This document shows positions 8,846 through 17,100 of a stretch of DNA of 64,000 bases, one piece after another; the stretch's first letter is position 1, and every line of letters starts with the position of its first letter. The stretch is from Acidovorax delafieldii (GTDB lineage Bacteria > Pseudomonadota > Gammaproteobacteria > Burkholderiales > Burkholderiaceae_C). The DNA is taken from NCBI RefSeq assembly GCF_007993815.1, contig NZ_VJWE01000015.1, positions 1 through 64,000 on the forward strand. Direction: 5' to 3'. Both the position numbers and the translations under genes were made by a program. A model generated the notes under the pieces. The model saw only the letters and a program-made list of their open reading frames with translations, ran no database searches and was not told the DNA's origin.

Positions 8846-8941
8846 GGTGTTCTCCTTGCGGTCAATGGGAATATCAAAAATTGAAAGTGAATAGGAATGA
8901 AAGGGTGCGGCTGGCCACATGCTGTTGTGGCCCGCCCGGTC

Positions 8942-9142
8942 TCAGGGCTGGCTCTTGTGCGAATCGCGACTGCCTTGCTGCTTCTGGTCGCGGCCCTGCG
9001 CGTGTGTGTCGGCGTCGTTGCGGGCACCTTGCTGGCGGTGGGTGTTGCCGCCCGTGCTCTGCTCGGCCTGCTGCTGCCCGGCGGGCGACTGGCGCTGAGA
9101 CGAAGGGGTGTTGGGCTGGTTCTGCGGGTTGTTTTGAGACAT
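8942..9142 (-). CDS. Small Gln-rich hydrophilic protein (66 aa)
   Basis: The product starts MSQNNPQNQPNTPSSQRQSP and consists almost wholly of Q, N, S, G, R and D, with no hydrophobic core. It is therefore probably intrinsically disordered. A CAGGAG ribosome site lies 6 nt before the ATG. It is the first gene of a same-strand group with the low-complexity protein and the SDR. It may be a hydrophilin-type protectant; no family is recognised. Confidence 0.65.
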   Translation of the reverse strand: MSQNNPQNQPNTPSSQRQSPAGQQQAEQSTGGNTHRQQGARNDADTHAQGRDQKQQGSRDSHKSQP

Positions 9143-9404
9143 GGTGGCTCCTGTCGAAGTGGTTGAACAAAGGTTGCACACAAAGCCTTCAAAGGCGTCT
9201 TGTGTGGGTTCATGTTCGAGGGGCACCGCAGCGCTTTTTGTAGGCCGTGTCCTATAGGCCTGTGGGCCAGGTGCGAGGGGAGGTGACAAATTGCACAAGC
9301 TGTAGCTCGCTGTTAACGGGGCAAAGGCGCGCTCCGGCGCAATTGCTCTGCGGTCAGCAATTGAGCGGCATGCCAGACCGCCACCATGCGCATCGCTGCC
9401 AGGA

Positions 9405-9441
9405 AGAAAAAAAGGGTCAGCATCCATGGACGCCGACCCTT
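9405..9441 (-). terminator. Rho-independent terminator after the Cys-rich peptide gene
   Basis: On the minus strand an AAGGGTC...GACCCTT stem with an inner GCGTCC/GGATGC helix is followed by TTTTTTTCTTCC. It begins 25 nt beyond the stop of the 43-residue peptide gene. This is good evidence that the tiny gene is a real transcript. Confidence 0.85.
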
Positions 9442-9465
9442 CATGCGACAGCTAAGTGCTAGCTA

Positions 9466-9597
9466 TCAATCGCAGCAGCCCAACATTTCCAGGCAGCACT
9501 CAGCGAGTTCTGAGCAGCAATCGGTTTGGGCCATGGCCACGCTTGCAATCGAAAGCAAGAGAGTGGCCACACTGAACTTCAAAAGTTTGTTCTTCAT
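9466..9597 (-). CDS. 43-residue exported peptide with heptad-spaced Cys-Cys pairs
   Basis: The ATG at 9597 has AGGA about 9 nt upstream. Residues 1-23 form a textbook signal peptide (MKNKLLKF, a hydrophobic core, then AMA), with predicted cleavage before Q24. The mature 20 residues contain TDCCSELAECCLEMLGCCD: cysteine pairs at 27/28, 34/35 and 41/42, exactly seven residues apart. In a helix all six thiols would line one face. The sequence suggests periplasmic metal or thiol chemistry; no known family is recognised. A strong terminator follows, and another Cys-rich exported ORF lies just upstream. Confidence 0.75.
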   Translation of the reverse strand: MKNKLLKFSVATLLLSIASVAMAQTDCCSELAECCLEMLGCCD

Positions 9598-9646
9598 AGG
9601 AATGTTCCTGTTTAGGTTGAATGGAAATTGAGAAATCAACCCAAAC

Positions 9647-9922
9647 CTAGTCAGGAGGTCGCCACACCGATGCCCGCCAAGAAGTCCAGCCTTTTACAGA
9701 GCCGTCGGGCATGCCTGTGGACTGAGGTGAATCCGACCTTCGGGACAGCGTGGAGGTCATCAGGTGCAAGCCACAGGGTTGGCAGCCAGGAACGGCGCAC
9801 GCATCCATATCACCGCATTCGGTGATACAGCAATGGCCGTAGGAGGAAATGCTCGCAGAGACCGCCTGGGTCAAAAAAGCACTGCTCATAAACAGCAGGC
9901 ATATGAACAAAAATCGTCGCAC
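9647..9922 (-). CDS. Small exported Cys-rich protein, start uncertain
   Basis: From a GTG at 9922 the product starts VRRFLFICLLFMSSAFLTQA, a signal-peptide-like segment. It continues with SYGHCCITECGDMDACAVPG, then CQPC, and ends in a Ser/Arg/Trp-rich tail (91 residues). Six cysteines cluster within about 25 residues. No strong ribosome site marks the start; the frame remains open to an ATG at 10006. It lies 49 nt upstream of the Cys-pair peptide on the same strand, so the two may form one unit, perhaps for metal handling (inferred). Confidence 0.5.
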   Translation of the reverse strand: MRRFLFICLLFMSSAFLTQAVSASISSYGHCCITECGDMDACAVPGCQPCGLHLMTSTLSRRSDSPQSTGMPDGSVKGWTSWRASVWRPPD

Positions 9923-10061
9923 CAACAGAATGTACAGCGGGTATCTCAACCCATGGAAATGACGGGATGATCCGCCAGGTTCGACGCAGGCGAAGCCCGA
10001 GCTCATTCAAAGCGTCAGCCAGATGATCCGTTATTTTCAGAACCGCGGTTGCAAGCGCACT

Positions 10062-10552
10062 TCAGTTTGGTTCTTTGCAGCATAGGCAGTAGACGAACTT
10101 CTGAACCGTGCCAGCCGGCGTCTGATGTTCCTCGCGTTCCTGCTGTAAAAGCGTGAACTGGGCACCAAACTCTGCACGCAACCTATCGGGCTGTATCGCA
10201 TCGCCGACAAGCCGCTGCACTTGTCCGGACCGTCCTCTGCACGTCGCCACAATCACGTATCCGCAGGGGCGGTAAGGAAATGGAAAAACGCCCTGTCATG
10301 CCAAACGTCATAAAAATGCTGCGAGAGTTCCAGACGAGTGATATCTCTCAACAGCCTGGAGACATCACCGGAGAGGTGACCCAGGCGGGCCTTCGACGAG
10401 GCGCCCCCTCCCACATCAATGATACCGGCGCCTCGGGCTAGGCCAGCATGTTGGATTAACTGAACGGAGCGCTTAGCATGCTCTTGAAACCAGCTCGCAC
10501 CGGAGATGGATCTTGTCGAATACACCTGTTCCCAGTGATCCTTGGACTGCAT
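10062..10552 (-). pseudogene. Decayed SAM-dependent methyltransferase
   Basis: The front part starts MQSKDHWEQVYSTRSISGAS and reaches IIDVGGGAS, the S-adenosylmethionine-binding motif I of class I methyltransferases. About 25 residues are then missing before ARLG. After YDVWHDRAFFHFLTAPAD a stop follows and the frame changes. The C-terminal part (VIVATC, then FTLLQQEREEHQTPAGTVQK, FVYCLC) is recognisable in the other frame, again with a deletion at the junction. Intact relatives are about 200 residues long and this sequence encodes about 160, so at least two internal deletions and a frameshift have destroyed it. Confidence 0.8.
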
Positions 10553-10758
10553 GTCAACTCCTGAGCCTATTCTACAGATGTAGTCTCTGAAATATACCGG
10601 CTGAGGGTTGCATATGCGGTTGCCCTAGCCGGAGGGGCCTTGAGAGAAAATGCATCGTCCAATGGCTGCTATGGGGGTGAGTGCGGACGTTTGGTCTGCG
10701 ACGCCGTGCGGCAGCAACCGCTGCAGAGTCGACCTCGAGCGTGGGAGCTCCCCCACTC

Positions 10759-12057
10759 TTAGGCCCTCGCTACCGGCACATCCTCCCACCGCGTCGTGTA
10801 CTGCGGCGTACGCCTCTCCTGCTTCATTCCCCAGTCCTTGCCCTTGTTAGTGCCGCCCGTGGCACCTGAATGCACGGTACCCTTGCCATAGCGCTGGTTG
10901 AGGCCGTCCAGCGCCACCATCAGCTGCGTGCGGTCCCGGTGGTCTTCATCCTCCAGATCCAACTCACCCTGCAGAACGCTGCCCGGCACCAGGTCCAGCA
11001 GCATCACCCCGGCCTTGGCCATCTTGTAGCCAGGCTCATACATGCGGCGCATGCCAGCTGCGGCCGCCCACACCAGCTTGCCGGTGTCCGCAGTAGGTCG
11101 GCGCAGGGGGACCACCACCGACTTGTTAAAGCGCGGACCAGGTCGGAAGGGGGAGGTGTGACAGAACACCAGCAACTGGCTGGCCAAGCTGCCTTGCTTG
11201 CGCAGCTTCTCTGCCGCGCGGCTGGCGAACTCGCTCACAGCCTCTACCAACGGGGGCAGCTCGGTCACCGCCTGGCCGAATGATCGGGTGCAGGCAATCT
11301 CTCTTTTGGGCTCAGGCGCGTCATCCAGCTCTATGCACTGCATGCCCTGCAGCTCACGCACCGTGCGCTCCAGCACCACGCTCCAGCGCCTGCGCACCAT
11401 GGCCGGATCCAGCTGGGCCAGGTCCAGCACGGTATGCACACCACCCTCGTGCAGTTGCGCTGCGATCTTGCGGCCCACGCCCCAGACTTCTTCCACCAGC
11501 GTGCTGGCCAGCACGTCGTCCAGGTCCTGGGCAGGCAGGGCGGTCAGGTTGCAGACCTGGGCCAACTCGGCCGGGTAGCTCCCCGGTTTGCGCTCGGCCG
11601 TCTTGGCGATGTGGTTGGCCAGCTTCGCCAGCGTCTTGGTGTGACCAATGCCGATACCGCAGGGGATGCCCACCCACTGGTGGATGCGGGCGCGGATGGC
11701 GTGGCTGCGTGTGATCAGGTCGCCGCGCATGCCCTGCAGGCCGATGAACGACTCATCGATGCTGTAGATCTCCTGCGAGGGGCCCAGGCCCGCCGCCAGG
11801 CTCATCATGCGGTTGCTCATGTCGCCGTACAGGGTGAAGTTGGCACTCAAGGCCACCAGGCCGTGGGTCTCTTCCATGTGCCGTATCTGGAACCACGGCG
11901 CCCCCATCTTGATGCCCAGGGCCTTGGCCTCATTGCTGCGGGCAATGGCGCAGCCGTCGTTGTTGCTCAGCACCACCACCGGGCGGCCGTTCAGGCTGGG
12001 GCGGAAGACCCGTTCGCAGCTCACGTAGAAATTGTTGCCATCCACCAGCGCATACAT
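10759..12057 (-). CDS. umuC: DNA polymerase V catalytic subunit (UmuC)
   Basis: The 432-residue Y-family polymerase starts [20 protein letters not shown], with the first catalytic Asp in VDGNN. It continues with [19 protein letters not shown] and EIYSIDESF, which carries the second acidic pair. Helix-hairpin-helix and little-finger domains follow ([19 protein letters not shown]). It performs error-prone synthesis across lesions. It lies 20 nt after umuD, and both are driven from the LexA-box promoter at 12517-12532. The length matches UmuC (about 420-430). Confidence 0.97.
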   Translation of the reverse strand: MYALVDGNNFYVSCERVFRPSLNGRPVVVLSNNDGCAIARSNEAKALGIKMGAPWFQIRHMEETHGLVALSANFTLYGDMSNRMMSLAAGLGPSQEIYSIDESFIGLQGMRGDLITRSHAIRARIHQWVGIPCGIGIGHTKTLAKLANHIAKTAERKPGSYPAELAQVCNLTALPAQDLDDVLASTLVEEVWGVGRKIAAQLHEGGVHTVLDLAQLDPAMVRRRWSVVLERTVRELQGMQCIELDDAPEPKREIACTRSFGQAVTELPPLVEAVSEFASRAAEKLRKQGSLASQLLVFCHTSPFRPGPRFNKSVVVPLRRPTADTGKLVWAAAAGMRRMYEPGYKMAKAGVMLLDLVPGSVLQGELDLEDEDHRDRTQLMVALDGLNQRYGKGTVHSGATGGTNKGKDWGMKQERRTPQYTTRWEDVPVARA

Positions 12058-12077
12058 GCTGGCCTCCGTCCATCAGA

Positions 12078-12524
12078 TCAGGTGAGAAACAGCTTCACGC
12101 ACCCACTCACCACGCCCCACACCTCAATGGTCTGGCTGTCGCGGGGGATGATGTCGGGATAGGTGGGGTTGGCCGCGCGCAGCTTGATGCGGCCGGCACG
12201 CTGGTGCAGGTACTTCACGGTGCATTCGCCGTCCACGATGGCCACCACGATGCTGTTGTGCTTGGGCTTGATCGCCCGGTCCACCGCGATGATGCTGCCG
12301 TCCTCAATTCCAGCGTCCCGCATCGAGTCGCCCCGCACGCGCCAGAAGTAGGTGGCCTGGGGGTGCTTCACCAGCAGCTTCATGATGTCCAGCCGCTCCA
12401 CCGCAAAGTCATCGGCAGGCGATGGAAACCCCGCACGCACGCTCACCCCGCAAAGGGGCAAGGCCAGCGACTGCGCCGCCGTGTCGTACGGCACGGGTAG
12501 CGGGGAATTCCAAAGACTGTACAT
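12078..12524 (-). CDS. umuD: UmuD-like self-cleaving subunit of DNA polymerase V
   Basis: The frame encodes a LexA/S24 peptidase fold. The predicted autocleavage site is A31-G32 (in RAGFPSPADD), with catalytic S67 (GDSM) and K104 (CTVKYL), using the ATG at 12524. RecA-stimulated cleavage would yield UmuD'. The start is uncertain: this ATG lies inside the LexA box, so either the messenger is nearly leaderless or translation begins at a downstream GTG near 12494. Upstream in-frame codons back to 12608 would lie in or beyond the promoter. Confidence 0.93.
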   Translation of the reverse strand: MYSLWNSPLPVPYDTAAQSLALPLCGVSVRAGFPSPADDFAVERLDIMKLLVKHPQATYFWRVRGDSMRDAGIEDGSIIAVDRAIKPKHNSIVVAIVDGECTVKYLHQRAGRIKLRAANPTYPDIIPRDSQTIEVWGVVSGCVKLFLT

Positions 12525-12532
12525 ATTTACAG
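12517..12532. promoter_or_regulatory. LexA box shared by umuDC and yedK
   Basis: CTGTACATATTTACAG matches the CTGT-N8-ACAG SOS operator exactly and sits within a TACTGT...ACAGTA frame on the minus strand. It lies between the divergent umuD and yedK starts, 28 nt before yedK and overlapping the candidate umuD ATG. LexA bound here would repress both directions until DNA damage. Confidence 0.92.
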
Positions 12533-12560
12533 TATAGCTCCCTGCTGCCAGAATGTTGTC

Positions 12561-13259
12561 ATGTGTACCTACTACGAGGTCCCGGGCCGTGAGCAGCTGG
12601 TGCTGCACTTCGGTGACGTGCCCGAGGAAGAGTGGCGCGACAAGATGAGCCCGCTGTACCGGGGGGCGTTCCTGCGGGCCAAGGGTGAGGCAGGGTGCGA
12701 GCTAGTGGTAGGGCAGTGGGGCATGATCCCGCCAAACTCCAAGACGCCCATCCCCACCGGCAAGGACGGCAAGCGCCTGAGCACCGTCAACGCCCGGCGC
12801 GAGGGCATGGCCAAGTCATGGACCTACGGCGGCCCCTGGCGCAAAGGGCAGCGCTGCATCATCCCCGCCCAGCTGTACGTCGAGCCCTACTGGGGCACTG
12901 GCAAGCACATCCCTTGGCAGTTTGAGCGCGCCGATGGCGAGCCCTGGGGCTTGGCGGGCCTGTGGAGTGAGTGGACCGACCCGGCCACGGGCGAGATGGT
13001 GCTCAGCTACACCATGATCACGCAGAACTGCGACGACGTGCCAGTGCTCAACCTCATGCACCGGCCTGACCCCAAGCGCGCGCCCGACATGCAGGACAAG
13101 CGCACTGTGGTGCCGCTGGAAAAGGGGGACTGGGATACCTGGCTGCGCGGCGCCATTGAGCAGGCGGAGGAACTCATCAAGGTGCCGGAGCTGGACCTGT
13201 TTGTGAATCGAGCGAAGGATCCGGCACAGCAGGTAGCGTTACCTGTCGAGTCAGCGTAA
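12561..13259 (+). CDS. yedK: SOS response-associated peptidase / abasic-site crosslinking protein (YedK/HMCES)
   Basis: The 232-residue SRAP-domain protein begins MCTYYEVPG. Cys2, exposed after methionine removal, is the nucleophile that forms a stable thiazolidine with abasic sites in single-stranded DNA. The family's NARREG, CIIPAQLYVEP and GLWSEW segments are present, though most relatives start MCGRY or MCGRF. It is divergent from umuDC and shares the LexA box. The function follows from the known YedK/HMCES mechanism. Confidence 0.94.
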   Translation: MCTYYEVPGREQLVLHFGDVPEEEWRDKMSPLYRGAFLRAKGEAGCELVVGQWGMIPPNSKTPIPTGKDGKRLSTVNARREGMAKSWTYGGPWRKGQRCIIPAQLYVEPYWGTGKHIPWQFERADGEPWGLAGLWSEWTDPATGEMVLSYTMITQNCDDVPVLNLMHRPDPKRAPDMQDKRTVVPLEKGDWDTWLRGAIEQAEELIKVPELDLFVNRAKDPAQQVALPVESA

Positions 13260-13283
13260 CGCATGAAAAATCCCTCGCCCTTT

Positions 13284-13389
13284 GGCGAATTCAGCGCCAT
13301 GGAACATGGTAGACGAACCGCTTGAGTTGGATTGAAGTAGTTGCGGTACTTCCCAGGGGGTTGCACTTCGCGCAGTGTGGGTGCTGCTA
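13284..13389 (+). repeat. Dispersed repeat, copy 1
   Basis: About 106 nt here match, in inverted orientation, the stretch at 56897-57003, with roughly four-fifths identity by eye. Shared blocks include GGCGAATTCAGCGCCATG, GTTGCGG-ACTTCCCA and GCACTTCGCGC. Copy 2 overlaps the last codons and 3' flank of a DUF4148 gene, so this copy may be the relic of such a gene end. It lies 25 nt after the yedK stop. Confidence 0.75.
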
Positions 13390-13533
13390 TGGGGCGTGTT
13401 AACTGAACTGCAGGGGCGAGCAGTCAGACCGTACTCCCTTTGGGAGCCCTTTCTGTTTGTGGATCCCATCTCTGCAAGCAGCTGTAAAACCGTGCGAGAT
13501 CCGCGCATTCGGGCCAGAAGCGAGAGATGAACG

Positions 13534-13932
13534 GTGCTCCAATCGGGCTCCGTTTTGTTCGACCCGAATGCTCCTTCTGTGAATCGTTTGTTCTTTTGGC
13601 CAGGCCGTGTGCGCCTGGCAGCTGTGCTGGCTCTGTTTCTTGCCAGCGTTGCTCTCCCGAATTTCTCTTGGGCGCGGTTTCCACAATTCGACAGTGCGGC
13701 CCTGCTCACGCCCGAGCCCACATCCTTTGCGCGGTGCCCGCAGTTCTTTGCGAATGGCACACCACCGGCCATCACGCCCCGGCCGCAGCTGCGGGAGCTT
13801 TGTTATGAGGCCCTTGCGGTGCTGCACTCCGGCACCACCAAGACGCCGGTGTTTGTGGCCCAGCGATTGAACCGCCAGATGCTATAGGGGGGTAACGAGA
13901 AACGGGCCAAACGGTTCTTCGCGGATGCGCGC
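13534..13932 (+). pseudogene. Truncated DNA/RNA non-specific endonuclease gene
   Basis: The frame has a signal-peptide-like segment (LAAVLALFLASVALPNFSWA). It continues with CPQFFANGTPPAITPRPQLR, then ALAVLHSGTTKTPVFVAQRL, the N-terminal half of exported EndoG-like nucleases in Comamonadaceae. A TAG stops it at 13885-13887. The next frame resumes the same protein for about ten codons (AKRFFADAR), and near 13932 the similarity ends where the tail of a different gene begins. The DRGH catalytic motif is absent, so it is non-functional. Confidence 0.65.
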
Positions 13933-13933
13933 G

Positions 13934-13999
13934 CTGCTCGGCCGCGAGACGGCGACCTGGACACGCGTGATCCAGGAAGCCGGAATCAAGGTGCAGTGA
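13934..13999 (+). pseudogene. 3' tail of a lost Bug receptor gene
   Basis: About 21 codons read LLGRETATWTRVIQEAGIKV and end with Gln and TGA. This is the usual C-terminal helix of Bug/TctC substrate-binding proteins (compare 'E...W..VI..AGIK'). The rest of that gene is missing; its place is taken by the nuclease relic. The intact Bug gene 77 nt downstream has a different C-terminus. This marks a deletion or recombination junction near 13932. Confidence 0.6.
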
Positions 14000-14076
14000 T
14001 GCAAGCGTTGGACAACGCGGGCACTGCGCCGGCGTGTCCGATCGAGACAACCGGTCAACCCAAGGAGAACACACCC

Positions 14077-15099
14077 ATGAACTGCAACAAGCTGTTGCCG
14101 CGACGCGCCGTCGTCCGGGCACTCGCCCAAGCCGCTGCTCTCGTCGGCACGACGGCCCTGTTCGGCACGGCCCAGGCTGCCGATCCCGCGAGCGCGCACT
14201 TCAACGGCAAGAACATCCGCATCATCGTGCCGAACCCGGCAGGCGGCACGTCCGACATCCTGGCCCGCGTGCTTGCACCCAAAATGGGTGAGCTGCTCGG
14301 CGCCAACATCCTCGTCGAGAACAAGGCCGGCGCGACCGGCAACCTCGGCTCTGATTTCGTGGCCAAGGCGCCGGGCGACGGGCTCACGCTGCTGCTCACC
14401 GACATCGGTTCACTGGCCATTGCGCCGAGCGTGTTCCGCAGCCTGCCGTTCGACCCGGTGAAGGACTTCGCACCGGTCTCGCTGGTGGCCTACTCGCCGC
14501 ACATCCTGGCCGTCTCGCCCGGGCTGCCAGTGAAGGACGTGAAAGAGCTGATCGCGCTGGCCAAGGCCAAGCCGGACTCGCTCAACTTCGCCATCTCCGG
14601 CACGGGCGGCGCCAACCATCTTGCCGGCATCGACTTCGCGCTGCGCACCGGGATCGCCTGGACCTACGTGCCCTACAAGGGCGGCGCCCAAGCGATCAAC
14701 GATGTCGTCGCGGGCCAGGCGGACGTGCTGTTCAACGGCATGGTCGCCACCTATCCCATGGTCAAGGGCGGCAAGCTCAAGGCCCTGGCGATCTCCAGCG
14801 CCAAGCGTTTCCCCGCAGCACCGGAAATTCCCACCGTGGCCGAGTCGGCGCAGCTGGAAGGCTTCGAGACGGATTCTTTCCAAGGCGTCGTGGCGCCCGC
14901 GGGAACGCCCGCGCCCATCGTGGCCACGCTGCACGCGACCCTGAAAAAGATCCTGGCGACGCCAGAGATGCAAAAGCGCCTGCAGGATCTCGGTGCCGAG
15001 CACCAGCCGGGCAGCCCGGCGGCGTTCGGTAATTTCACCAGAAAAGAGAGGGAACGCTGGGCCAAAGTCGTCAAGGACTCCGGCGCCAAGTTCGACTAG
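14077..15099 (+). CDS. Bug/TctC-family periplasmic substrate-binding protein
   Basis: The 340-residue exported receptor has a twin-Arg-containing signal peptide (LPRRAVVRALAQAAALVGTT) and the Bug core: IRIIVPNPAGGTSDILARVL, ENKAGATGNLGSDFVAKAPG and YVPYKGGAQAINDVVAGQAD. Bug proteins capture carboxylates or small organic anions for tripartite tricarboxylate transporters, or act as orphan sensors. AAGGAG lies 12 nt before the ATG. The next gene, an LDH2-type dehydrogenase, starts 13 nt after its stop, so the ligand is probably a hydroxyacid related to that enzyme (inference). Confidence 0.93.
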   Translation: MNCNKLLPRRAVVRALAQAAALVGTTALFGTAQAADPASAHFNGKNIRIIVPNPAGGTSDILARVLAPKMGELLGANILVENKAGATGNLGSDFVAKAPGDGLTLLLTDIGSLAIAPSVFRSLPFDPVKDFAPVSLVAYSPHILAVSPGLPVKDVKELIALAKAKPDSLNFAISGTGGANHLAGIDFALRTGIAWTYVPYKGGAQAINDVVAGQADVLFNGMVATYPMVKGGKLKALAISSAKRFPAAPEIPTVAESAQLEGFETDSFQGVVAPAGTPAPIVATLHATLKKILATPEMQKRLQDLGAEHQPGSPAAFGNFTRKERERWAKVVKDSGAKFD

Positions 15100-15112
15100 C
15101 AAGGAAATTCAA

Positions 15113-16192
15113 ATGGACACGGGAATCGCAAAACGCTTCGAGCTGTCCGCGCTCAGGGCGACAGTGTTGGCGTTGTTGGAGAAGGCCGGGCTGCAGCCCG
15201 AGGCCGCGCAGGCCGTCACGCAGGTGTTGCTGGATGCGGACCTCATCGGCCATGCCACACACGGACTGGCCCTGGTGCCCTGGTACCTGGAGGCAGCGCG
15301 GTCGGGCGCCATGCAGCTCGTCGGCGCGCCGGAGGTGGTCTCCGACCGGGGCGCCTGCGTGGTCTGGAACGGTCACCGATTGCCAGGGGCCTGGCTGGCA
15401 TCGAAGGCCGTCGACCTGGCCATCCAACGTGCGGACACCTACGGTACCGCGACGCTGGTGATCCGCGACTGCGGCCACGTCGGCGCGCTGGCGGCCTACA
15501 TGGCGCGCGCGACCGAGCGTGGCATGCTGCTGCTGATGGCCAGTTCGACCCCCTCGGTGGCCGGGGTGGCGCCTTTCGGGGGGCGTAAGGCGGTGTTCAC
15601 GCCCAACCCGATCGCCGCGGGCATTCCGACGGAAGGCGATCCGATCCTGCTGGACATCAGTGCGTCCATCACCACGTTGAACCGGGCGCGACAACTGGCG
15701 CGCGAGGGCCGCAGCTTTCCATCGGAGTGGGTGCTCGACAAGGACGGCAGTATCTCGGCCGATCCCGCCGTCGTCGTCAGCCAGGGCGGCAGCCTGCTGC
15801 CTGTCGGGGGCCTGGACCATGGCCACAAGGGCTACAGCCTGGCGCTGCTGGTGGAGGCGCTGACCCAGGGCCTCTCGGGCTTCGGCCGGGCCGACGCGCC
15901 GAGCGGCACCAGCGTCTCGCTGTTCGTGCAGGTGCTGGATCCCAGCGCGTTCGGCGGCAGCACGGAGTTCACGCGCCAGACGGCGCATCTGGCCGCCGCA
16001 TGCCGCGACACGCCGCCCGTGCCTGGCGTCGACAGAGTGCGGGTTCCGGGCGACCGGGCGGCCCAGGCCAAGAAATCGGCGCTCGAACACGGTGTGCCAC
16101 TGGACGATGCGATCCTGACGGGGTTGCAGCCTTGGCTTGACCGCTACGAGATGGCCATGCCGGCACCGCTGGATGTGAATAGGCCGCTGTAG
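15113..16192 (+). CDS. LDH2/malate dehydrogenase-type oxidoreductase (YlbC/ComC family)
   Basis: The 359-residue NAD(P)-dependent enzyme belongs to the Ldh_2 family, which includes ureidoglycolate, sulfolactate and 2,3-diketogulonate dehydrogenases. The family signature HATHGLALVPWYLEA is near residue 45, and GHVGALAAYMARAT and GHKGYSLALLVEALTQGLSG are also present. AAGGAA precedes the ATG. It forms a two-gene unit with the Bug receptor. The family fixes the reaction class (2-hydroxyacid/2-ketoacid), but the substrate cannot be read from sequence. Confidence 0.9.
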   Translation: MDTGIAKRFELSALRATVLALLEKAGLQPEAAQAVTQVLLDADLIGHATHGLALVPWYLEAARSGAMQLVGAPEVVSDRGACVVWNGHRLPGAWLASKAVDLAIQRADTYGTATLVIRDCGHVGALAAYMARATERGMLLLMASSTPSVAGVAPFGGRKAVFTPNPIAAGIPTEGDPILLDISASITTLNRARQLAREGRSFPSEWVLDKDGSISADPAVVVSQGGSLLPVGGLDHGHKGYSLALLVEALTQGLSGFGRADAPSGTSVSLFVQVLDPSAFGGSTEFTRQTAHLAAACRDTPPVPGVDRVRVPGDRAAQAKKSALEHGVPLDDAILTGLQPWLDRYEMAMPAPLDVNRPL

Positions 16193-16488
16193 GAGAGCGT
16201 GCGCCTTGGCGCAGAGCGCGTCGCGCTCACCGTCTTTTGCGCCGGATGGTGTGCCGGAACGTGCTGTCGCGTACGGTATCTTCGTGCGGCTCGACTGCTG
16301 GTGCTTGGTGTGGGCGCTGTGGAGGAAGGGCATCCCTGGGGGGCGACAGACCGAGCCTGATCGGCTGGACATTTGGACCGCCTCGAAGCGGGAGAGAAGC
16401 CCATCGACCATCGACCATCGGATCGAGGCAGGCTTGCTGGCGTCGCTTCATCGCGTTGCGCCCCCAGCGTCGGCTCTGCGCGGCGGAT
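16193..16488. other. Intergenic stretch with nothing recognised
   Basis: This stretch lies between the dehydrogenase stop and the IS30-type relic. Several open frames cross it, but none resembles a protein or has a ribosome site. A short direct repeat (ATCGACC, ATCGACC, ATCGG) lies at 16404-16423. The outer end of the IS30 element probably falls near 16470-16488. Confidence 0.4.
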
Positions 16489-17100
16489 TCAACCGGTCGA
16501 TGCAACACATTCGCTGAACATCTCAGCGGGTGTGTGGAAGCCCAGCGTCTTGCGCGGCCTCTCGTTCAATTGTCTTGCAATGGCGTTGAGCTGAAGCTGT
16601 GAGAGACCCGAGAGATTCATCCCCTTGGGCATGTACTGCCTAAGTAAACCGTTCGTGTTCTCGTTGCTTCCTCACTGCCATGGGCTTCGCGGGTCGCAGA
16701 AGTAAACCTGGATGTCGCTAGCCATCGTGAATTGCTTGTGGGCATGCATCTCCGTGCCTCTGTCCCAGGTCGGTGACTTGTACAACTCCTGCGGTAGCTT
16801 GCTGGCGCTCTTGATGAGTGCCTTGACGACCGACTCCGAGTCTTTGCCATTGAGCTTCACCAGCATCACGTATCGCGTTTGACGTTCAACCAGCGTCGCA
16901 ATTTGGCTGTTGCCACTACCAAAGACCAGATCGCCTTCCCAGTGACCAGGGACCGCTCGATCCTCGACGCAAGCGGGGCGCTCGCTGATCGAAACAGCAT
17001 CAGCAATCTTTCCGTGAATTGCCGTCTTCTGTGTGTAGTGCCGTGATTGACTCATCCCGCGAGTGCGCCCGAGGTGCGCCAACAAGCAGCTAGAAGTTGA
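16489..17100 (-). mobile_element. Relic of an IS30-family transposase gene
   Basis: The minus strand encodes the catalytic half of an IS30 transposase: RHYTQKTAIHGKIADAVSIS, ERPACVEDRAVPGHWEGDLV, and TWDRGTEMHAH with the middle Asp of the DDE triad. An in-frame TGA near 16675 interrupts it, where relatives have Arg (CGA to TGA). The same frame then continues GSNENTNGLLRQYMPKGMNL, carrying the Glu, to a natural end at 16489 (RPRKTLGFHTPAEMFSECVA). The N-terminal DNA-binding part is missing or unrecognisable upstream of about 17060. The element is dead. Confidence 0.85.

Noticed and set aside
7982-8884. 300-codon plus-strand hydrophobic frame that looks like a membrane protein
   Set aside because: It is antisense to the low-complexity protein; Gly/Arg/Asp codons read as Ala/Val/Leu on the other strand. 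The minus-strand gene has the ribosome site.
15071-16411. 446-codon minus-strand frame
   Set aside because: Antisense to the LDH2-type dehydrogenase, Arg/Gln/His-rich, with no family resemblance.
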